64,000 nt of DNA from Cryptomeria japonica (GCF_030272615.1 NC_081410.1:140034849-140098848); one strand, 5' to 3'. Counted from the stretch's first letter, positions 1-13,162 are shown. Notes: generated from the letters alone by a model not told the origin. A program made the numbers and translations.

Positions 1-1909
1 ACTTTCGCATGCATCTATTCTAGCCACAAGGAAAAATACTCAACTTTGTATGTTGATATTATTGCTACCTTAAATACCTTTGTCTCATTCATCCAAAAAT
101 TAGGAAAAGTTAGCTTTAGTGCCTCCCAAACCCCTTGTACCTACTGGTTCCCAAATTTGTAGGCCTTGAAATTTATAAAAGATCATCCATGTCCTTGTCT
201 ATTTTTTGGCCCTTGCCCTTTTTTACCCATTAGCTATATTTTATCTAAGAAATCTTAAATAGGTCCCTTTGTTGAATTTGATAAAACCCCTATAAAATAC
301 CAAGTGTTTTCAAGTCTCTAAGCATTCAAAATCCTAGATCCAAAATATTTTGTGAATTTGAAAAATAATACTTTTGTGGGGTGTTGATAGTATATGAAGG
401 ACAATACTTTTGTGGAGTGTTGGTAGTATTGTGAAACACATAAAAAATACATGTAAAGATTTATTTTATTCAAGATATATGAAAATTTTATACAAATAAG
501 GGAAACTTATATGAGAGATGTATATCTCTAAATCCATCCAATTTTGCAAAATTAATGAGAGGTATGTATGTCCCAAGTCCATTTAGGTTAGAAAAAATTG
601 TGGAAGAGATGTATGTGTACACATATCTATTTATTGGCTTTGAATTAAGCCCATTTATGTATGTTTTCAAATAATTTAAAAAGCTCACCACATTTATATT
701 CTCATTAGAAGTAGAATGGACAGTCTAAAATTAAAAACTCATTGCACTTAGATGAGGATAACTTTTTTATAAAATTAAAGTTATACTATTTAATTTAGAT
801 GCTCCAACTTTTCAATCGCCCTCTTTGCCTCCTTTTGTTCAAATTCCTATGTTTGAAGGTGTTGATAATTTTGTGCATTCATAAAATTTTCAAATCCCTA
901 ACATGGTGAAATGATCAATGCTAATGGATCAAGAAATATTCAAGTGTCAAAGGAAAATGATGTGTAATGAAAATCTTTAATACATCACTCTTTTTATATA
1001 TTTGTGAGCATAAGAAAAGTTTGAAAGTTTTGTTGGTTCACAAAAAGTGATAAGTGGACAAGGTTCAATATGTCAAACTTATATTAGGTTCATTAACCTA
1101 AAAAAATCACATTGTTTGTTGTTTTTTAAATGGTCCAACATTACAACAAGGTGAGGGTGAAGAGATGGCTAAGTTAAGCTATCACAATCACCATAAGTTT
1201 GTGAAAGTGGAAAATGATGGCATGGCTTGGAATGTTGATAAGTTTATGAGTTCAAACAATTTCCAAATGTATGAAAGGATTAAAAAAATATAAATTTTAC
1301 ATTGCTAATAAGTTCATAACTTTACAAACTTATCAGAAATATGGTATTGCTTAATATGTTCTTCATTTTGCCAGAATTATTACAAGCCAAAGAAAACATC
1401 GAATGAAAGAGAAAGAAATAAAGTGAGAATATAGTAGCATAAATTGCACACCTTTAATTAGGGTAGTCGATTTCACACTCTCTTAGCATCCATTTTAGTA
1501 TTTCTCATTCGTGTATGCATTATAGGACTTCTATTGATTTAATTCAATATTATGAGTCTTATTCCACTTTAAGGACATCATCGCACTCTTATTTGGGCCC
1601 TTATTTCTAGGTGAGCCCTTTATCTTTTATTATCACGATATATTATAATTCATGCCCTATTTCAAATCTCAAGACACATTTTCCCCATCCAAATATAATA
1701 TATTTTCATACAAATCTATTTTCCACATTAGGATCCTATTATCTTGCATCCTTAAAAATTTGAGCCTATTTTGTTTGGACAATGTCACTTTTCTGGGACA
1801 ATGTCACTTTTTTGGGACACTATGAGAACTCACAGTGTTTGACACTTTTTGACTAAAATTTTGGAAGGCCTATGTTTGACATGATAATGTAGTCATTTGC
1901 TGAAAAGAC
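1..1909. other. AT-rich intergenic stretch, no gene seen
   Basis: No reading frame here resembles a known protein and the longest are under 70 codons. The sequence is AT-rich with a few local duplications: two near-identical copies of a 27-bp unit at 367-393 and 403-429, and a doubled GGACAATGTCACTTTT block at about 1778-1815. I see no LTR ends, terminal inverted repeats or RNA gene. Confidence 0.6.
367..429. repeat. Short tandem duplication, two copies
   Basis: Copies at 367-393 and 403-429 share AATACTTTTGTGG followed by GTGTTG and TAGTAT, with two differences and a 9-bp spacer. It is a local duplication with no evident function. Confidence 0.7.
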
Positions 1910-1916
1910 AGAATAG

Positions 1917-4900
1917 TCAATGTTATGGTAATATTTTTATGGCTAAAGTGGTTGACCAATCTTGCCTTGATGACATTACTCTTCAAATTCAAGATCATGG
2001 TTTAACTAATGAAACCAAATCTGATTAGAAGCATCAACTGTGAAAGATTTGGAGGAATGGGAGTTGCATGAAGAATTGTTTTTGCAAGTCATATATATTG
2101 GCAAGATATAGTAGGGTGATACAAATACTTCCCCTTTCGATAACTCTATTAAGGATAGGTGGAAAGGGAATCTAATTACTTCTCTTAGGTCCTCTGAAGG
2201 GAATCAACTTTCATCTTTCATGGATATTTTGAGAGGGATCATTCATTATTATTCCACTCTATTTACCAAGGATTCTCTTGTTACAAGGGACGAAGAGGAT
2301 CTTATTATGGAGAGTATTCTTTCATTGGCCTCTAATATGATGAATGAATCATTAATCAAGCTTATCACTTTAGATGAATTAGAGGAGATTGTGTTTTAGA
2401 TGTAGAAAGGGAAAGCCCCTAACCCTAATGTTTTACCAATAGAGTTTTACCAAAAGTTATAGGAAATTATCAAGCTAGACCTTGTGGAGATGATGTTAGA
2501 ATCTCAAAGGAATAAACAAATGCTAAGAGCCATGAATTATATGCTCCTTTCTATTATTGATAAAATAGAAGGAGCTAATCTATTGTACCCTTTTAGACCT
2601 ATACCCCTATGTAATTTTGTCTACAAAATTAATACGAATTTGATTCCAAAAAGACTTAAATCATGGCTTGGTTCTTTATTTTTTGAGGAGCGAGGAGGCT
2701 TTATTTCTAGTAGACAAATTCTAGATGAGATTTTTGTTGCAACTCAGGCTATTAATTCCATGAAAACCTTTAAAGAGAAGGCTATGTTTATCAAGCTTGA
2801 CATGGCCAAAGCCTATAACTATGTCAAATCGGATTTTCTACATAAGGTTTTGGAGGACTTTTGGTTTGGAAGTGATTGGATCAAGTATGAGTTATGTTAC
2901 CTCCTCTTTCTTAGTTCTCATTAATAGCGAGAGCTCTGAGTTCTTTGGAGATTAATTAAATCTTCGCTAAGGTGATCCTCTTTCAACTTATTTATTTATT
3001 TTAATAGGTAAAGGCTTGGGGAGATTTATGAATTTTTGTGAGAGGAAAGGTTTGATTTAGGGATGTAAATGGGGTAACATATTTCATCCCCCCTCTAATT
3101 TATATTTTATGGATGATACAACTCTGATGGGAAAGTACCAAGATTTAACAAGGTAGTCAATATAAGGTCTCTAGATATTTACTTGGCAGCCTCAGAACAA
3201 AGGATTAATGAGGATAAGTCCTCCATTTTCTTCTTTAATATTTATAAGATTATGTAGTCTAAGATTGCTTGGATCCTAAGATTTCAAAGTGGTTCCCTTC
3301 CTTTTTATCTTGGTATTCCCATTGTTTTGTGCTCTCTACCTACAAGGGTTTGGTAGGAAGTTTTAGATAAGTTTCATAATAGAGTTACTCATTAGAACCA
3401 CAAGTGGCTTTCAACTATTGGGAGAGTGACTCTTCTAAAGTTGGTGATTTAGGATCTCCCTGTATATAGATGTTTTATGCAGATAGCTACTTCAAGATTC
3501 ATTCATGAGTTTGATGCTCTTTGTTGATAATTATTATGGGCTAGTAATCTAGTTTGAAAGGATTGAATTTTGATTAAGTGGGAATCTATTTGTACGTAAA
3601 AATAGGAAGATGGTCATTGGCTTCAAAAGACAAGTCTTAATAGTCAAGTTTCAATGGCTAAGCTCTATTAGAAGTGGTTCATTAATTGGTAGTAGTATTG
3701 GGCTAGGATCCTAACTTCTAAGTAATTGAGAGGAGTAGAGATTAATGATGTTCCTTGAGGTAGCCTTGTGGGTAAAGGTTTTATGATTTAGGGCACTCTC
3801 AACAAAGGTGCAAAATTAATCAGGGATATTTTGGATTCATATTAAAGGCTTTAAGGCTCTATTCTAGTTTGACTCCTAGGATGGGATCCCACCTATCATT
3901 TTAATATTCCTATATTTGAAATCTATATATAACAATTTTCTTGAGACATATTAGAATAAGGTGAAAAACTTCAAATATCTTAGGTTCTGGATCAAGTGGA
4001 AACGTTTACATGGAAAAGACCTCATGAGTGGCCTTCAAGGGGCTCTAAGAAGGATCCTTCAGAGCTTGGAAATATTTTGGTAGGTGGAACTTGTAATTCC
4101 CTGTAGGGTAGAGAAATTATACTTGGGGCCCAAATTTGAAAGGAAAAATCTTGGTCACTTTGGGTTACCAAGAGTTATATAGGTAGATCCATCTGAGAAC
4201 AAGTGTTCCTTGCTGGAAATAGGTGTGGAAAAAGTTTACTTGGCCTAAATGAATTTTTTTCTGGTGGCTAGTTGTGTAGAATAGGTGTCTCAATTAGGAT
4301 AATTTATGGAAGAGAGGATTTTAGGTTCCTATGTGTGTTCAATGTAATAACAATGAGGAATTTTCCTCACATATTTTCTTCTAATGTCCCTTCTCTCAAT
4401 AAATTTGGCACTTCTAGTGTGAGATCTGGAATAAGGCTTGTGTTCATGCATCCTCTTTGGTCAAGCTCTAGGGTATTCTAGGAATTTCCACATCTAAGAA
4501 TTTCTTCATTCATATTGCTTGGACCAAACACCCTACTTTTATTCTTTGACAAATCAGGTTGGAAAAAAACTGAAGTATTTTATAAGATAGAAAAAATTTG
4601 AGTCATCAATTATAGATAAGAATCATTAGTGTTCTTAAGATGACCTTATAAAAAAATGTGATTTGTTTGCCCCTATAAACCTAGGTGGTTTGGTTGTTAT
4701 TCAAAAGTTGAGATTGGTTGGTTATCACATGAGGTTCCCCTTTGTCAGGGAAGGTCAACATGCCTAGAGTAAGGCTCATTGGGATGGTTGTTGGTCACCC
4801 CCTCGTCATAATGTATTGAACATTAATATTGATAGTTCTTCTAAAAGAAATCTCAGGCATGTTGAGATTGGTTGATTTGGTAGAGACAATTTATAGTTTT

Positions 4901-5440
4901 TCAATTTCTCCTTTTCTTTGTATATAAAGGGCAACATAATAAAAAATTTATGGAATCTCTTTCTATTCTATATGCTTTAGAAAAAAGTTTTTCCCTTGGT
5001 TGGAGAAAGATCATATGTGAATTTGATTCACATATAGTGGTTGATATGTTAAATAACTGACAAGTGGAGGGAATTAATTGGAAATTGGCCTTGGTGATGA
5101 ATCAAATTATTAGACTTCGTAGTTCTTTGGATTATGTTACCTTTTGTCGCATTCCTCGGTAGTGGAACAAGGTAGCAAATTGCTTAGCGAAATGGACTTC
5201 TAAGAAGATGGGGACATAGAATCTTGGGGACTCGGGAAAATTTTACATAGAGTATTCTCTGATGTTAGAAGAGTTAGTTATGGAGGACTTGAAAGATTAT
5301 TTGGAGGTTTTTAGAGAGCCTTGATTGATTGGTTGTATTCTTTCTTGTTTTGTGGCTTGTTGATGGGCTTGCTAGCTCTTTCTACTTTGTATTGATTGAT
5401 GTTGATCAACAAATTTTCACCCCCTCTTTTCCAAAAAAAA
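1917..5440 (+). mobile_element. 5'-truncated L1-type LINE (non-LTR retrotransposon)
   Basis: The interval holds the 3' part of a plant L1-like ORF2: linker, reverse transcriptase and C-terminal RNase H. It ends in a short A-run at about 5433-5441. The 7-mer AGAATAG occurs just before the start (1910-1916) and just after the A-run (5441-5447), which fits a target-site duplication made by target-primed reverse transcription. The N-terminal endonuclease is absent, so the copy is 5'-truncated, as is usual for LINEs. It is inactive because of many stops and frameshifts. The exact 5' end depends on that short duplication and is less certain than the family call. Confidence 0.72.
2041..5325 (+). pseudogene. 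LINE ORF2 remnant: reverse transcriptase and RNase H
   Basis: Around 2050-2215 the translation resembles the stretch just before RT in plant L1 ORF2 (LEEWELHEEL, then GDTNTSPF). At 2400-2460 it has KAPNPNVLPIEFYQ, like the KAPGPDG motif of the family. The longest open piece, 2484-2924, carries RPIPLCNFVYKI, then GGFISSRQILDEI, then MFIKLDMAKAYNYV, which are RT blocks with the first catalytic Asp. A GDPLSTYLF-like block follows near 2970 after a frameshift. FMDDTTLMG near 3100 is the counterpart of the FADD catalytic box. From about 4810 a degraded RNase H starts (NINIDSSSKRN), and WNKVANCLAKW lies near 5165. Stops and frame changes throughout make it non-functional. Confidence 0.85.
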
Positions 5441-5447
5441 AGAATAG

Positions 5448-8400
5448 CTCACCATTTAAATTATGTAATAGTCCATAATTCATCAATTAAAAGTAACTTT
5501 ATGGACAAAATCCATAAATTTACCATGGATTTTTTTCCTCAAAATCAACATAGAATCACTTAAAATCTATTATAGTGGTTGTAATGCCTTGCTAAGAAAC
5601 CCTAAAGGATTTAACTAACAAACTAGAAAAAAGGAAGAAAATAATTTATTTTAAATATTTAATAAGTATTTAATTACTTAAAAGAGTAAGTTAAAATTTT
5701 ATTGCACAAGAGGAAGTCTTCTACAATTTCCCCTTAGGGTTTCTCTATGTGGTTACTTAATTAATCATGCAATATTTATGTACATTAATCCTACTAAGAT
5801 TACTTCTATTATATTCATGTATTAAATAAAATTAATTTACAAAGTAATTTCATTTCTACAAAGTGAAGATTCATACATTACATATCATATCATAAAAATT
5901 GGAAATAAATGATACATTTACATTGTTTAGAACCATATTTTTCAATTGTAGAATTAAAAGCCTATCCACTAAGTATCATTTTTTTTACATTATAATACAT
6001 CATGTAACATCATTTTCCTTACATGGATACATATACATCGATAACATCAATACATAGAGTTACAACAAGTAGATACATAGGAACATCGTCTGAAGATGTT
6101 GAGCTGACCAACTCCATGAGAACAAGCTAGAACCAAAACGAAGCCATCCACACAAGACTGATACAAATTCCTGATGGAAGGAAAAAGGACTACCACCTGA
6201 CCATGTGGACCAAAAAGACCACCCCCCTCCTCCCCCCCCCCCCATGCTAGGACATTATCACAAGGCCCTCAAGAAAAATAACATAACAAAACATGGTCTG
6301 AACTCACATCATCGGGTATACCTCATGTAACACAACAACAAAATGACTTCAACAAGAAAGTATCAAGTGATCCTATCACAAAACAACACAAGTGTACACA
6401 AAGAAAGAGTGTCATTGCATAACTTTATATGGTTTATCCTAGAAGGCCTCCATAGGCCCTGACCCCCATCCTGGATTATCCTAGCGGCCTCTCCCAAACC
6501 CCCGACCCCCATTCAAGTCTCATGCGGTGCCAACTTACCTTTTGAGAAGACAAGGTAGTTGATCATGCCATTCCAGGCCTTCCCACTACATCCTAAGTCT
6601 GTACGAACACTCAACCATGAGCGGGGTATAATTAATTTTATTTAATGTTATAAGCTACCCAACCCTATAATACATTATTAGGTTATCACTTATTACGCCA
6701 ACTTCCAATGGGTTATCCTGGCAGCCACTTTGAGCCCCAACCCCCACTTGGAAGATACTATCCCTTAATGACACTTAACCTACTCAAGGATCCATCCAAA
6801 TCATAAGGTCAACATAGTTAGAATTCCATACAAAGAGGTTCTAAGCACAACAAATACAACTTTTACAAGGGATAACTTGACTAGAAGGGAGACGGTCAAC
6901 CTCTAGTCAACTCTCTAACACATGACCACTTAAGAGAAAACAATACAACAAGGTACAATATTACCATGACCCCACATAAGATAGCCAAAATACAAAATAT
7001 AGACTTTAAAACAAATTAATTCGTGCATCCCTTTCTTTTATACAATACAATTATTTTCCCCAACACAGAAAGTGAAGACAAGTATATAATACTCCTAATT
7101 CAAATAATGTTTAAAATATTTATCTATGCAAAAATATCCCCTCCATGATTTTGGGTTGAGCACCCACAGTTGTGGTTTGACTCTCCTCTGTGAGATCGAC
7201 TCCCCCCCCTCCCCCCACATATTTTTTTTATAAAAATAAACAATTTCATTCAAAAAAATTTCTGATCCAAATAAACAATATCCATAATTTTTTAATGATT
7301 AAAATTTAAACAATAAATTTAAATAAAAATAAACTTTGTACCAATACATTACGAGTACAGGCAAAATTTTAATCAAAATAAAAATTATCAGACACGTGAG
7401 TTTTTAAAATAAAATTAATATCTCTATAACTCTAGATCTCATTCCCAGAAAATAAAACATTATTATTTTAAAACCACAACCCAAACCCTCATTTTTGTTC
7501 ATACTCTTCCCAAGTAATAATCAGAAATGTGGATTAAACAAAATAACAGTAAAACTAAAATGTCCCAAGAAGATTACTATGCTCAACAATATACATACAA
7601 TATTTCAACAAACAATTAGTTCACAAATAAGGAACATCACACATGCATAGATTCTTAGTCCCTACCTTCAATCGCTTTCCTGGAATTAAAATTTGCAGAA
7701 GAGCCACCCAAATCGACAATCTGGTCCACACACAACAAAACCCAATTCCAAGAAAAATCAAACAACTTCTCGAAAGACAAGCCTTTTTCCCCCAAAAATC
7801 ATCCCCCTTCGGCAACCAACAACGAGGAATCCCTTGTTCTGGAATTTTTCCAAAATATAATGGGGATTTCTCAACAATCTCTTCGGGAAAAGGAAATTTC
7901 CCCAAAACACAATGCACACACAAAAGGGAAAAAATAATTTCCTTATTCGAAAATGATTCCCAAAATTAATTTTAAAATACCAAGGAATATAAAATTTACA
8001 TAAATATTAAAAAGTAATTAAATTTTATTTTCGCAAAAGATTTAACCCCATGAATAATTAACTAAAGATTTAATGAAATCTCAATTTGATTTATTTATTT
8101 AACAACTAAATATTAAATAATTAATGCATAAAGTATCATATACACATAATTAATTATTATTTCAGATTGTAGATTAATTTAATTAATCTGCAACTCAAAT
8201 ATTATTTAACAATAAAATAATAATAAAATACAACACATAAACATAACACACTCATGCCAAAAACAAGACATTGGTTTATTGCCTAAGTGGTGAACTGATA
8301 GGGTTAATATGACACTAACATTGCTCTAAGTCAAGCAAGGTTAAGGGTGACATAATCAAGCCTTATGATTATCTCCAAAAAATTTCATCGAAATAATATA

Positions 8401-8725
8401 GGCACGCTCAAACCTATGAAGCCAGGTGGAGTCGATGCCTTGCACTTGCAAACTTGCATCATCGAGAGAAACATACATTCATATATATCCAACATATACA
8501 GACACGTTGAAGGAGGAGAATCATGATGTCTTGTGTCTCACTGTAGCAAGTGATGGAAAATCATCCCCTCGCACCCCATACAAACTCAACAAATCAATGA
8601 ATACATAAATGATAGATATTCCATACATTAAGCAAATATGTTAGTCCATGGTCAGTAACATAATAAAATCCACCTCTAATTCCATAAAACATATTGCATA
8701 AGCAACCAAAAATATTTCCAAATAA
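5448..8725. other. Unresolved AT-rich DNA with C-tracts, no gene supported
   Basis: No reading frame resembles a known family. Two overlapping frames of about 100 codons on opposite strands at 7621-7969 have no recognisable motif. The stretch holds C-runs at about 6230-6243 and 7201-7217 and a repeated motif at 6429-6752. The sequence from 5585 (TGTAATGCCTTGC) could be an LTR start, but I found no partner. It is probably the remains of older transposons. Confidence 0.5.
6429..6752. repeat. Dispersed repeat built on GGNTTATCCT...GACCCCCA
   Basis: Three imperfect copies of a block of about 40 bp begin near 6430, 6473 and 6714. Each starts with a TTATCCTRG core, continues through a GC-rich middle (GGCC, AGCC) and ends in a CCCC-rich run such as GACCCCCAT. 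No gene or element boundary is visible around them. Confidence 0.5.
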
Positions 8726-8730
8726 CATAG
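8726..8730. repeat. Target-site duplication of element D, left copy (CATAG)
   Basis: CATAG lies directly before the 5' LTR of D and again directly after its 3' LTR at 48643-48647. A 5-bp duplication is normal for LTR retrotransposon integration. The match nearly 40 kb away proves that the two LTRs belong to one insertion. Confidence 0.9.
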
Positions 8731-10285
8731 TGTAGACACCTAAAAGTTGCACAACAAATTAAGTGAATTTTATTCATTTAATTATCCCTATTTCTTCCAA
8801 TTAATTAAATTAAGATTTAATTAATATCCCTATTCTTCTAATTAGCCTATTAATCAAATTAAAGATTTGATTAACATTTTCCTTCTTCTATCTAAGCCAT
8901 TCATTTAAATTTACATTTAATTAAATTACCCCTTGTTGCCATTTTAATTAAATCTACATTTAATTAAAACCCCTTTTGCATTTAAATAAATCTAAATTTA
9001 TTTTAAAAATCCCCCCAACTTGCAAAATCATACAAATGCAAGTTGCAACCAAAATCAAAATAAATTAATTTTATTTTAATTAAATTCATTTTTCCCTCAC
9101 CCGCTTGCAAAATCCTACATCTCCCACTTGTCTCCTAAACCTCTTCTAGAGCCTTCTAGATTTTTCTAAACTCTTTTAATTAGCTTTAATCCCTCTAATC
9201 TTGTCCTTTCCCTAAATTTGAGGAGGTCACTTCTCAAAATTGGAAGAAAGCCTTCTAAATGCATTTAAGACTTTATTTCCTTCAACAAGATAACTTGTTG
9301 AGTTCCCCAAATTTTGAAGGACTCTTACAAATTTGTCCCCAAAGTCTTCCTAACCATTAATGATTAACTCAACCTTCCCACATGGTTACAGACTTTCTCT
9401 CTAACTTAACCCTTAGCTAACCCAAGGTCTAATCAAGCACTCATGGCTTTGACCCTAGTTATCTTATTAACCCTTGCACAAGAGTTTACCCCTTAGGTAA
9501 AGGCTTTATCCATTGGTTATACCTAACCATAACCTTACCTCCTAAGGTAACCTTGATGTCTCCTCAGGAATTTAATGCCTCTTACATCTCCTCTCAAGCC
9601 CTCTCAAGGTGACATTTGTCAGCTTGAGATTGGACTGAATCCCTCACAAGCATTGATATCTTTCAATCCTAGCCTTTATTGAGATTATATATAATCTCAA
9701 CCCTCCATTTCCCTATTTTCCCTATAAATAAAGTTATCATTCTTCATTCTCCATATCAAGTCTTTTGTGCATCAAACTTATAGCCATTTTGTAGGTTAAG
9801 GAGCTCTCTTTGTTATATTTAAGAATCAAGCATTCATCTCATATCATTTTAGTTTCATTTAGCTTAAATGCATATCCTTTTCTAGCTTAATTAACTCATC
9901 TAGTAGAATTTAATCTTCAATTTTGAATTAACCTAGTTTCATATCTTCATCATCTTGAGCATTTAGTCCTATATCTTGCATCTCATCTGAATCCATCATC
10001 TTAACTTTCACTAGGATCTTAGTTGCATCCATTTTGATTCTAGAATCATTTAAATCTTGTTCTCTAGGTAGTTATCCAAGAGATCAAGTGCTCTTCCAAG
10101 TGAGGGCCACCTTGAATCTTGAGGATCTTTAGAGATAGAGGAACATGGAACGTGCTTAGAGTTTGGTTTTTCAAAGTTAGCTTCTTAGTTTTAGATTCTG
10201 ATTTCTAACCTCTAACATAATGTTTCATGTGTGTGATTGAGATGTTTTCCCCTATTGCAGTCCGATACCACATTCCAAACATACA
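8731..10285 (+). repeat. 5' LTR of element D
   Basis: The LTR runs from TGTAGACACC to CATACA, 1555 bp against 1589 bp for its partner at 47054-48642. The first part is AT-rich with repeated AATTAATTAAATT-like blocks. CCCTATAAATAAAG at about 9719 is a likely TATA box (CCTATAAATAGAG in the 3' copy). Several indels separate the two copies, so D appears older than A and B. Confidence 0.9.
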
Positions 10286-10290
10286 TTAAT

Positions 10291-10308
10291 TAGTGCCCAC
10301 CATGGGGC
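10291..10308 (+). promoter_or_regulatory. Element D primer-binding site (decayed)
   Basis: Five bases after the LTR the sequence TAGTGCCCACCATGGGGC matches the primer site of element A (TGGCGCCCACCATGGGGC) with two changes. It would prime minus-strand cDNA synthesis from a host tRNA. I did not identify which tRNA. Confidence 0.75.
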
Positions 10309-10389
10309 TCAATCCCCATTTTTCAACATTTCTAATTTTTTTCTGCAGGATTCACGCCTATAGTTTTTAAACACATAATCGTGCATACA

Positions 10390-10665
10390 ACGGATCTTTT
10401 AACTCATACAAAAAATATTCTTGGGCATTTGACATCTTTTCTAGTGCATATAACATATTTTTTAGCTCATATAACATATTTTGTAGCGCATATAACATAT
10501 TATGACACGTATATAACATATTATGTTGCTATTTGACTATTTCTGTAGCGCATTTAATAGTTCTTTTAACGCATTTGACTAATCTTTTAGTGTATTTGAT
10601 AGATATTTTGGTGCATTTGACTGTTATTTTAGTGCATATGATCTTTGTTCTTGCGCATTTGAAAT
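10390..10665 (+). repeat. 21-bp-period tandem array after the primer site of D
   Basis: About thirteen degenerate units, nearly all exactly 21 bp, are built around TTTTAGYGCATTTGA and, in the first units, GCGCATATAACATA. The array starts about 80 bp after the primer site. Element A has an array of the same period in the same place with a related unit (GTTCTTGGT...), so the period seems more conserved than the sequence. Confidence 0.75.
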
Positions 10666-10667
10666 AG

Positions 10668-10950
10668 AGTGCAAAATTTGTAATCAAATCTTGAAATTAA
10701 GCTTGTGGAAGGACAATATATATGAAATATAACATTTAAGTATAAGAAATAAAAAACTCTCTTATACTTTAAGTTATATTCCATATATATTGTCAGGATG
10801 TTTGAGAGGGGTTTCAGATCTCCACGAGTTATAATGCAAAATCTAGTTTTTGGAGGATCCTCCAAATTTCAAACTTAATCAAATTTCAGGGCATTTCAGG
10901 ATTAGGAGTGAAAAATCTGTAATCAAGATTTGAAATTAGGCTTGTGTAAG
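10668..10950. repeat. Hairpin of about 36-bp arms between two direct repeats
   Basis: Arms at 10711-10747 and 10759-10795 are inverted copies (ACAATATATATG against CATATATATTGT) around an 11-bp loop. A direct repeat containing GTAATCAA and TTGAAATTA.GCTTGTG occurs at about 10668-10712 and again at 10906-10950. This could be a small MITE-like insertion or a structured leader segment. Similar sequence was not found elsewhere in the window. Confidence 0.65.
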
Positions 10951-11579
10951 CCCACCAAGAGTTTTGATATATCACTAACTTTTTCTTCTTTCAGGTTTCT
11001 AACAATTTCTTGTAGGTTAGAGGAGTTAGATTAGGATTTTTAAATTTTTTTCTAGCTTTTTTTCAAATTGGGTAAAAAGAATTCATTTTTCCTTTGGTTT
11101 AAAAAAGAATCTCATCTTCATTTTGGGCTTAAAAAATCAACATCATTTTAATTTGGGCTCTAAAAAGAATCACATTTGCAAGGTAAACAGAACAACAAAT
11201 CAAACATTTACTTTCTTACAAGTTAGGATTCACACCTCAAATTTGGGCTCTAAAAAGAACAACAAATTTTTATTTTCTTGCAAAGGTAAAAAACAATGGT
11301 AAAAAACAATCAATCTTTCCATTTTTTTTGTAAATCAATTTCCATTTCAATTAAACGTGCTTTACTTTATGTTGACCAGGATTTCAATTTCCTAGTTAGA
11401 CAACAAATTGCTTTGTGGGATAAAAGGAACACCATGCTTGTTGTAGCAACATCGCCAAATAGGACTTAGCCACCAATTGCTTTGAAAAGGTTAAAAATAA
11501 CTTTGATTTCTTTGTCTTAAGTCGTAGGTATATGATCTCTCCTTAATTGGGTGATCAAAAAGCCAAACCCACTTTTTCA

Positions 11580-12060
11580 TTTGCTTTATTTACTTTCAAG
11601 CATTAAATCCTTTAGAGGGCATGCCTTCCCGAACCCTTGAAAGGGCTAGTGTGAAGGGTACGACCCAAGTGGGAAATGACCTTATCACCAAGTATTCCAA
11701 TCCACTATAATCAAATGTGAGGGCTAATAAAAATCCCCTCCAATTATTTTTCCTGGCGATTAGCCTTCCCCCCGTATCTTTAAGATACGCAAAGCCTTTG
11801 TTCTAATGGTTGGGAATCCTCTCGAGGGAGTTTATCATTGAAGACTAAATGAAAGCCTGATTATGAACCTTAGCATTAGAAAATTTGAGCCGAGTCAGTT
11901 GTCAAACATTAACAATATCATAGTGCAAGGGTGGGGAAGAATCCACCCCCAAGATTACTCACCATATATCTCCCAAGATAACTACCCAATTGTGAAGCAA
12001 TTCACTTTGGGTTAATTTCTGGCAAAAGGCAAAAAAATGGGCGCCCTCTAAGGGGGTGAC
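11580..12060 (+). other. Conserved leader block of element D
   Basis: GGTACGACCCAAGTGGGAA, CCAAGTATTCCAA and CCACTATAA recur in the same order in element A at about 28657-28715. Both blocks continue with a short motif giving a TACCTTCGGGTA or TATCTTTAAGATA hairpin. No reading frame runs through it. Conservation between diverged elements suggests a leader function such as packaging, dimerisation or translation control. That function is inferred. Confidence 0.6.
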
Positions 12061-12736
12061 AAGTTTGTTTGAGCTAACGAAGTATTGATACTAGTGGGCT
12101 ATAATATTGTTGATGACCTTTGAATAAAGTTTCTATCTGATGTGTCCTTTATTGTAAATCAAACCAGTGAAAACATTGGGGATTTGAAAATATCCTCACA
12201 AAAACATACACTCAATGTTTAACATAGGGATGATCATTGTTTTCATGTGCCCTATGTCTTCTTGTTATGAACATTGAAATATTTTCAAATCAACTAATAC
12301 AACAATCAATTCAAAATAAAGAGCAAAGAGCAACCTTAGAGAGAAAAGAATTTCCAAATCCAATAAAGCACCCTTTTTGACGTGGTTATCAACTTTTCAA
12401 CTATCTTTAGGAAAGATTTTCATCTATCAAGATTAGGGGAGTATCAAAACAAGTGATCAAGAGTTTATCATCCAACTATCCCAAGGACAACAATACCTAG
12501 CTAGGTATTCAAGTTATTCAAATCAAGTTTCCATATTGGGAAACTTTATCCATATAATTTGATATGCTTTGTCATAGCAGCCTATCGAACAAACCCTCTA
12601 TTTGACTTAGTAAGCTTGAGTATCCAAAATAAAGTATCCATCAAGTCAACAACATCAACCTATCCAAATTGAAACTTTGATCACTCATGTGGCCATCCCT
12701 TGTCCCTAAAAAAATAAGAAGCTTATTCAAAAGGAA

Positions 12737-13162
12737 ATGAGTCCTAGCATAAATCAAGATCAAGGTATCATGGCTCTCCAATCTAATCCCATTTTTTATC
12801 AAGATCCCACCTATCAAGAATCTTATGATGATCCACTAAGATTTTGGTATTCCATCCACAATGATCCCTTTTTATCTCAAAACCAGAGTTCCATTAAACA
12901 TCCACCTCCTAAGCAAGAGCATGATATCCCTTCCATCTCCTTCACTAATCTAATTCAAAATCATGAGAAAAGCACAAACTCAAATGATCCTACTCCAAGT
13001 CAAGATCAAGATCAAGGAATCCTTTCATCATCCAAATATATTTTAGGTCCTTTCATTCCAAAGTCAAACTTTTCATCATCCAAATCCATTTTAGGTCCTT
13101 TCATTCCAAAGTCAAACTCTTCATCCTCCAAATTCATTTTAGGTCCTTTCATTCCAAAGTAA
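12737..13162 (+). pseudogene. Gag-like proline/serine-rich ORF of element D
   Basis: A 141-codon open frame follows the leader where gag is expected. I recognise no capsid fold or zinc knuckle. It is rich in Ser, Pro, Gln and Asn. Its C-terminus is built from a 16-residue unit, SSSKxILGPFIPKSN, encoded by a 48-bp tandem repeat (about 13026-13160, three full copies). The frame stops inside the third copy, where CAAACT-type codons became TAA, but related LGPYVSK-like peptides continue to about 13400 in neighbouring frames. It is a decayed ORF of the non-autonomous element. Calling it gag rests on position only. Confidence 0.5.

Noticed and set aside
6060-6245. Gly/Trp/Ser-rich minus-strand frame starting in a G-run
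   Set aside because: Its start lies in the C/G homopolymer and the peptide has no motif.
7621-7969. Two overlapping 100-codon frames on opposite strands
   Set aside because: They have no recognised motif, no supporting promoter and no homologous context. Chance or a decayed transposon is likelier.
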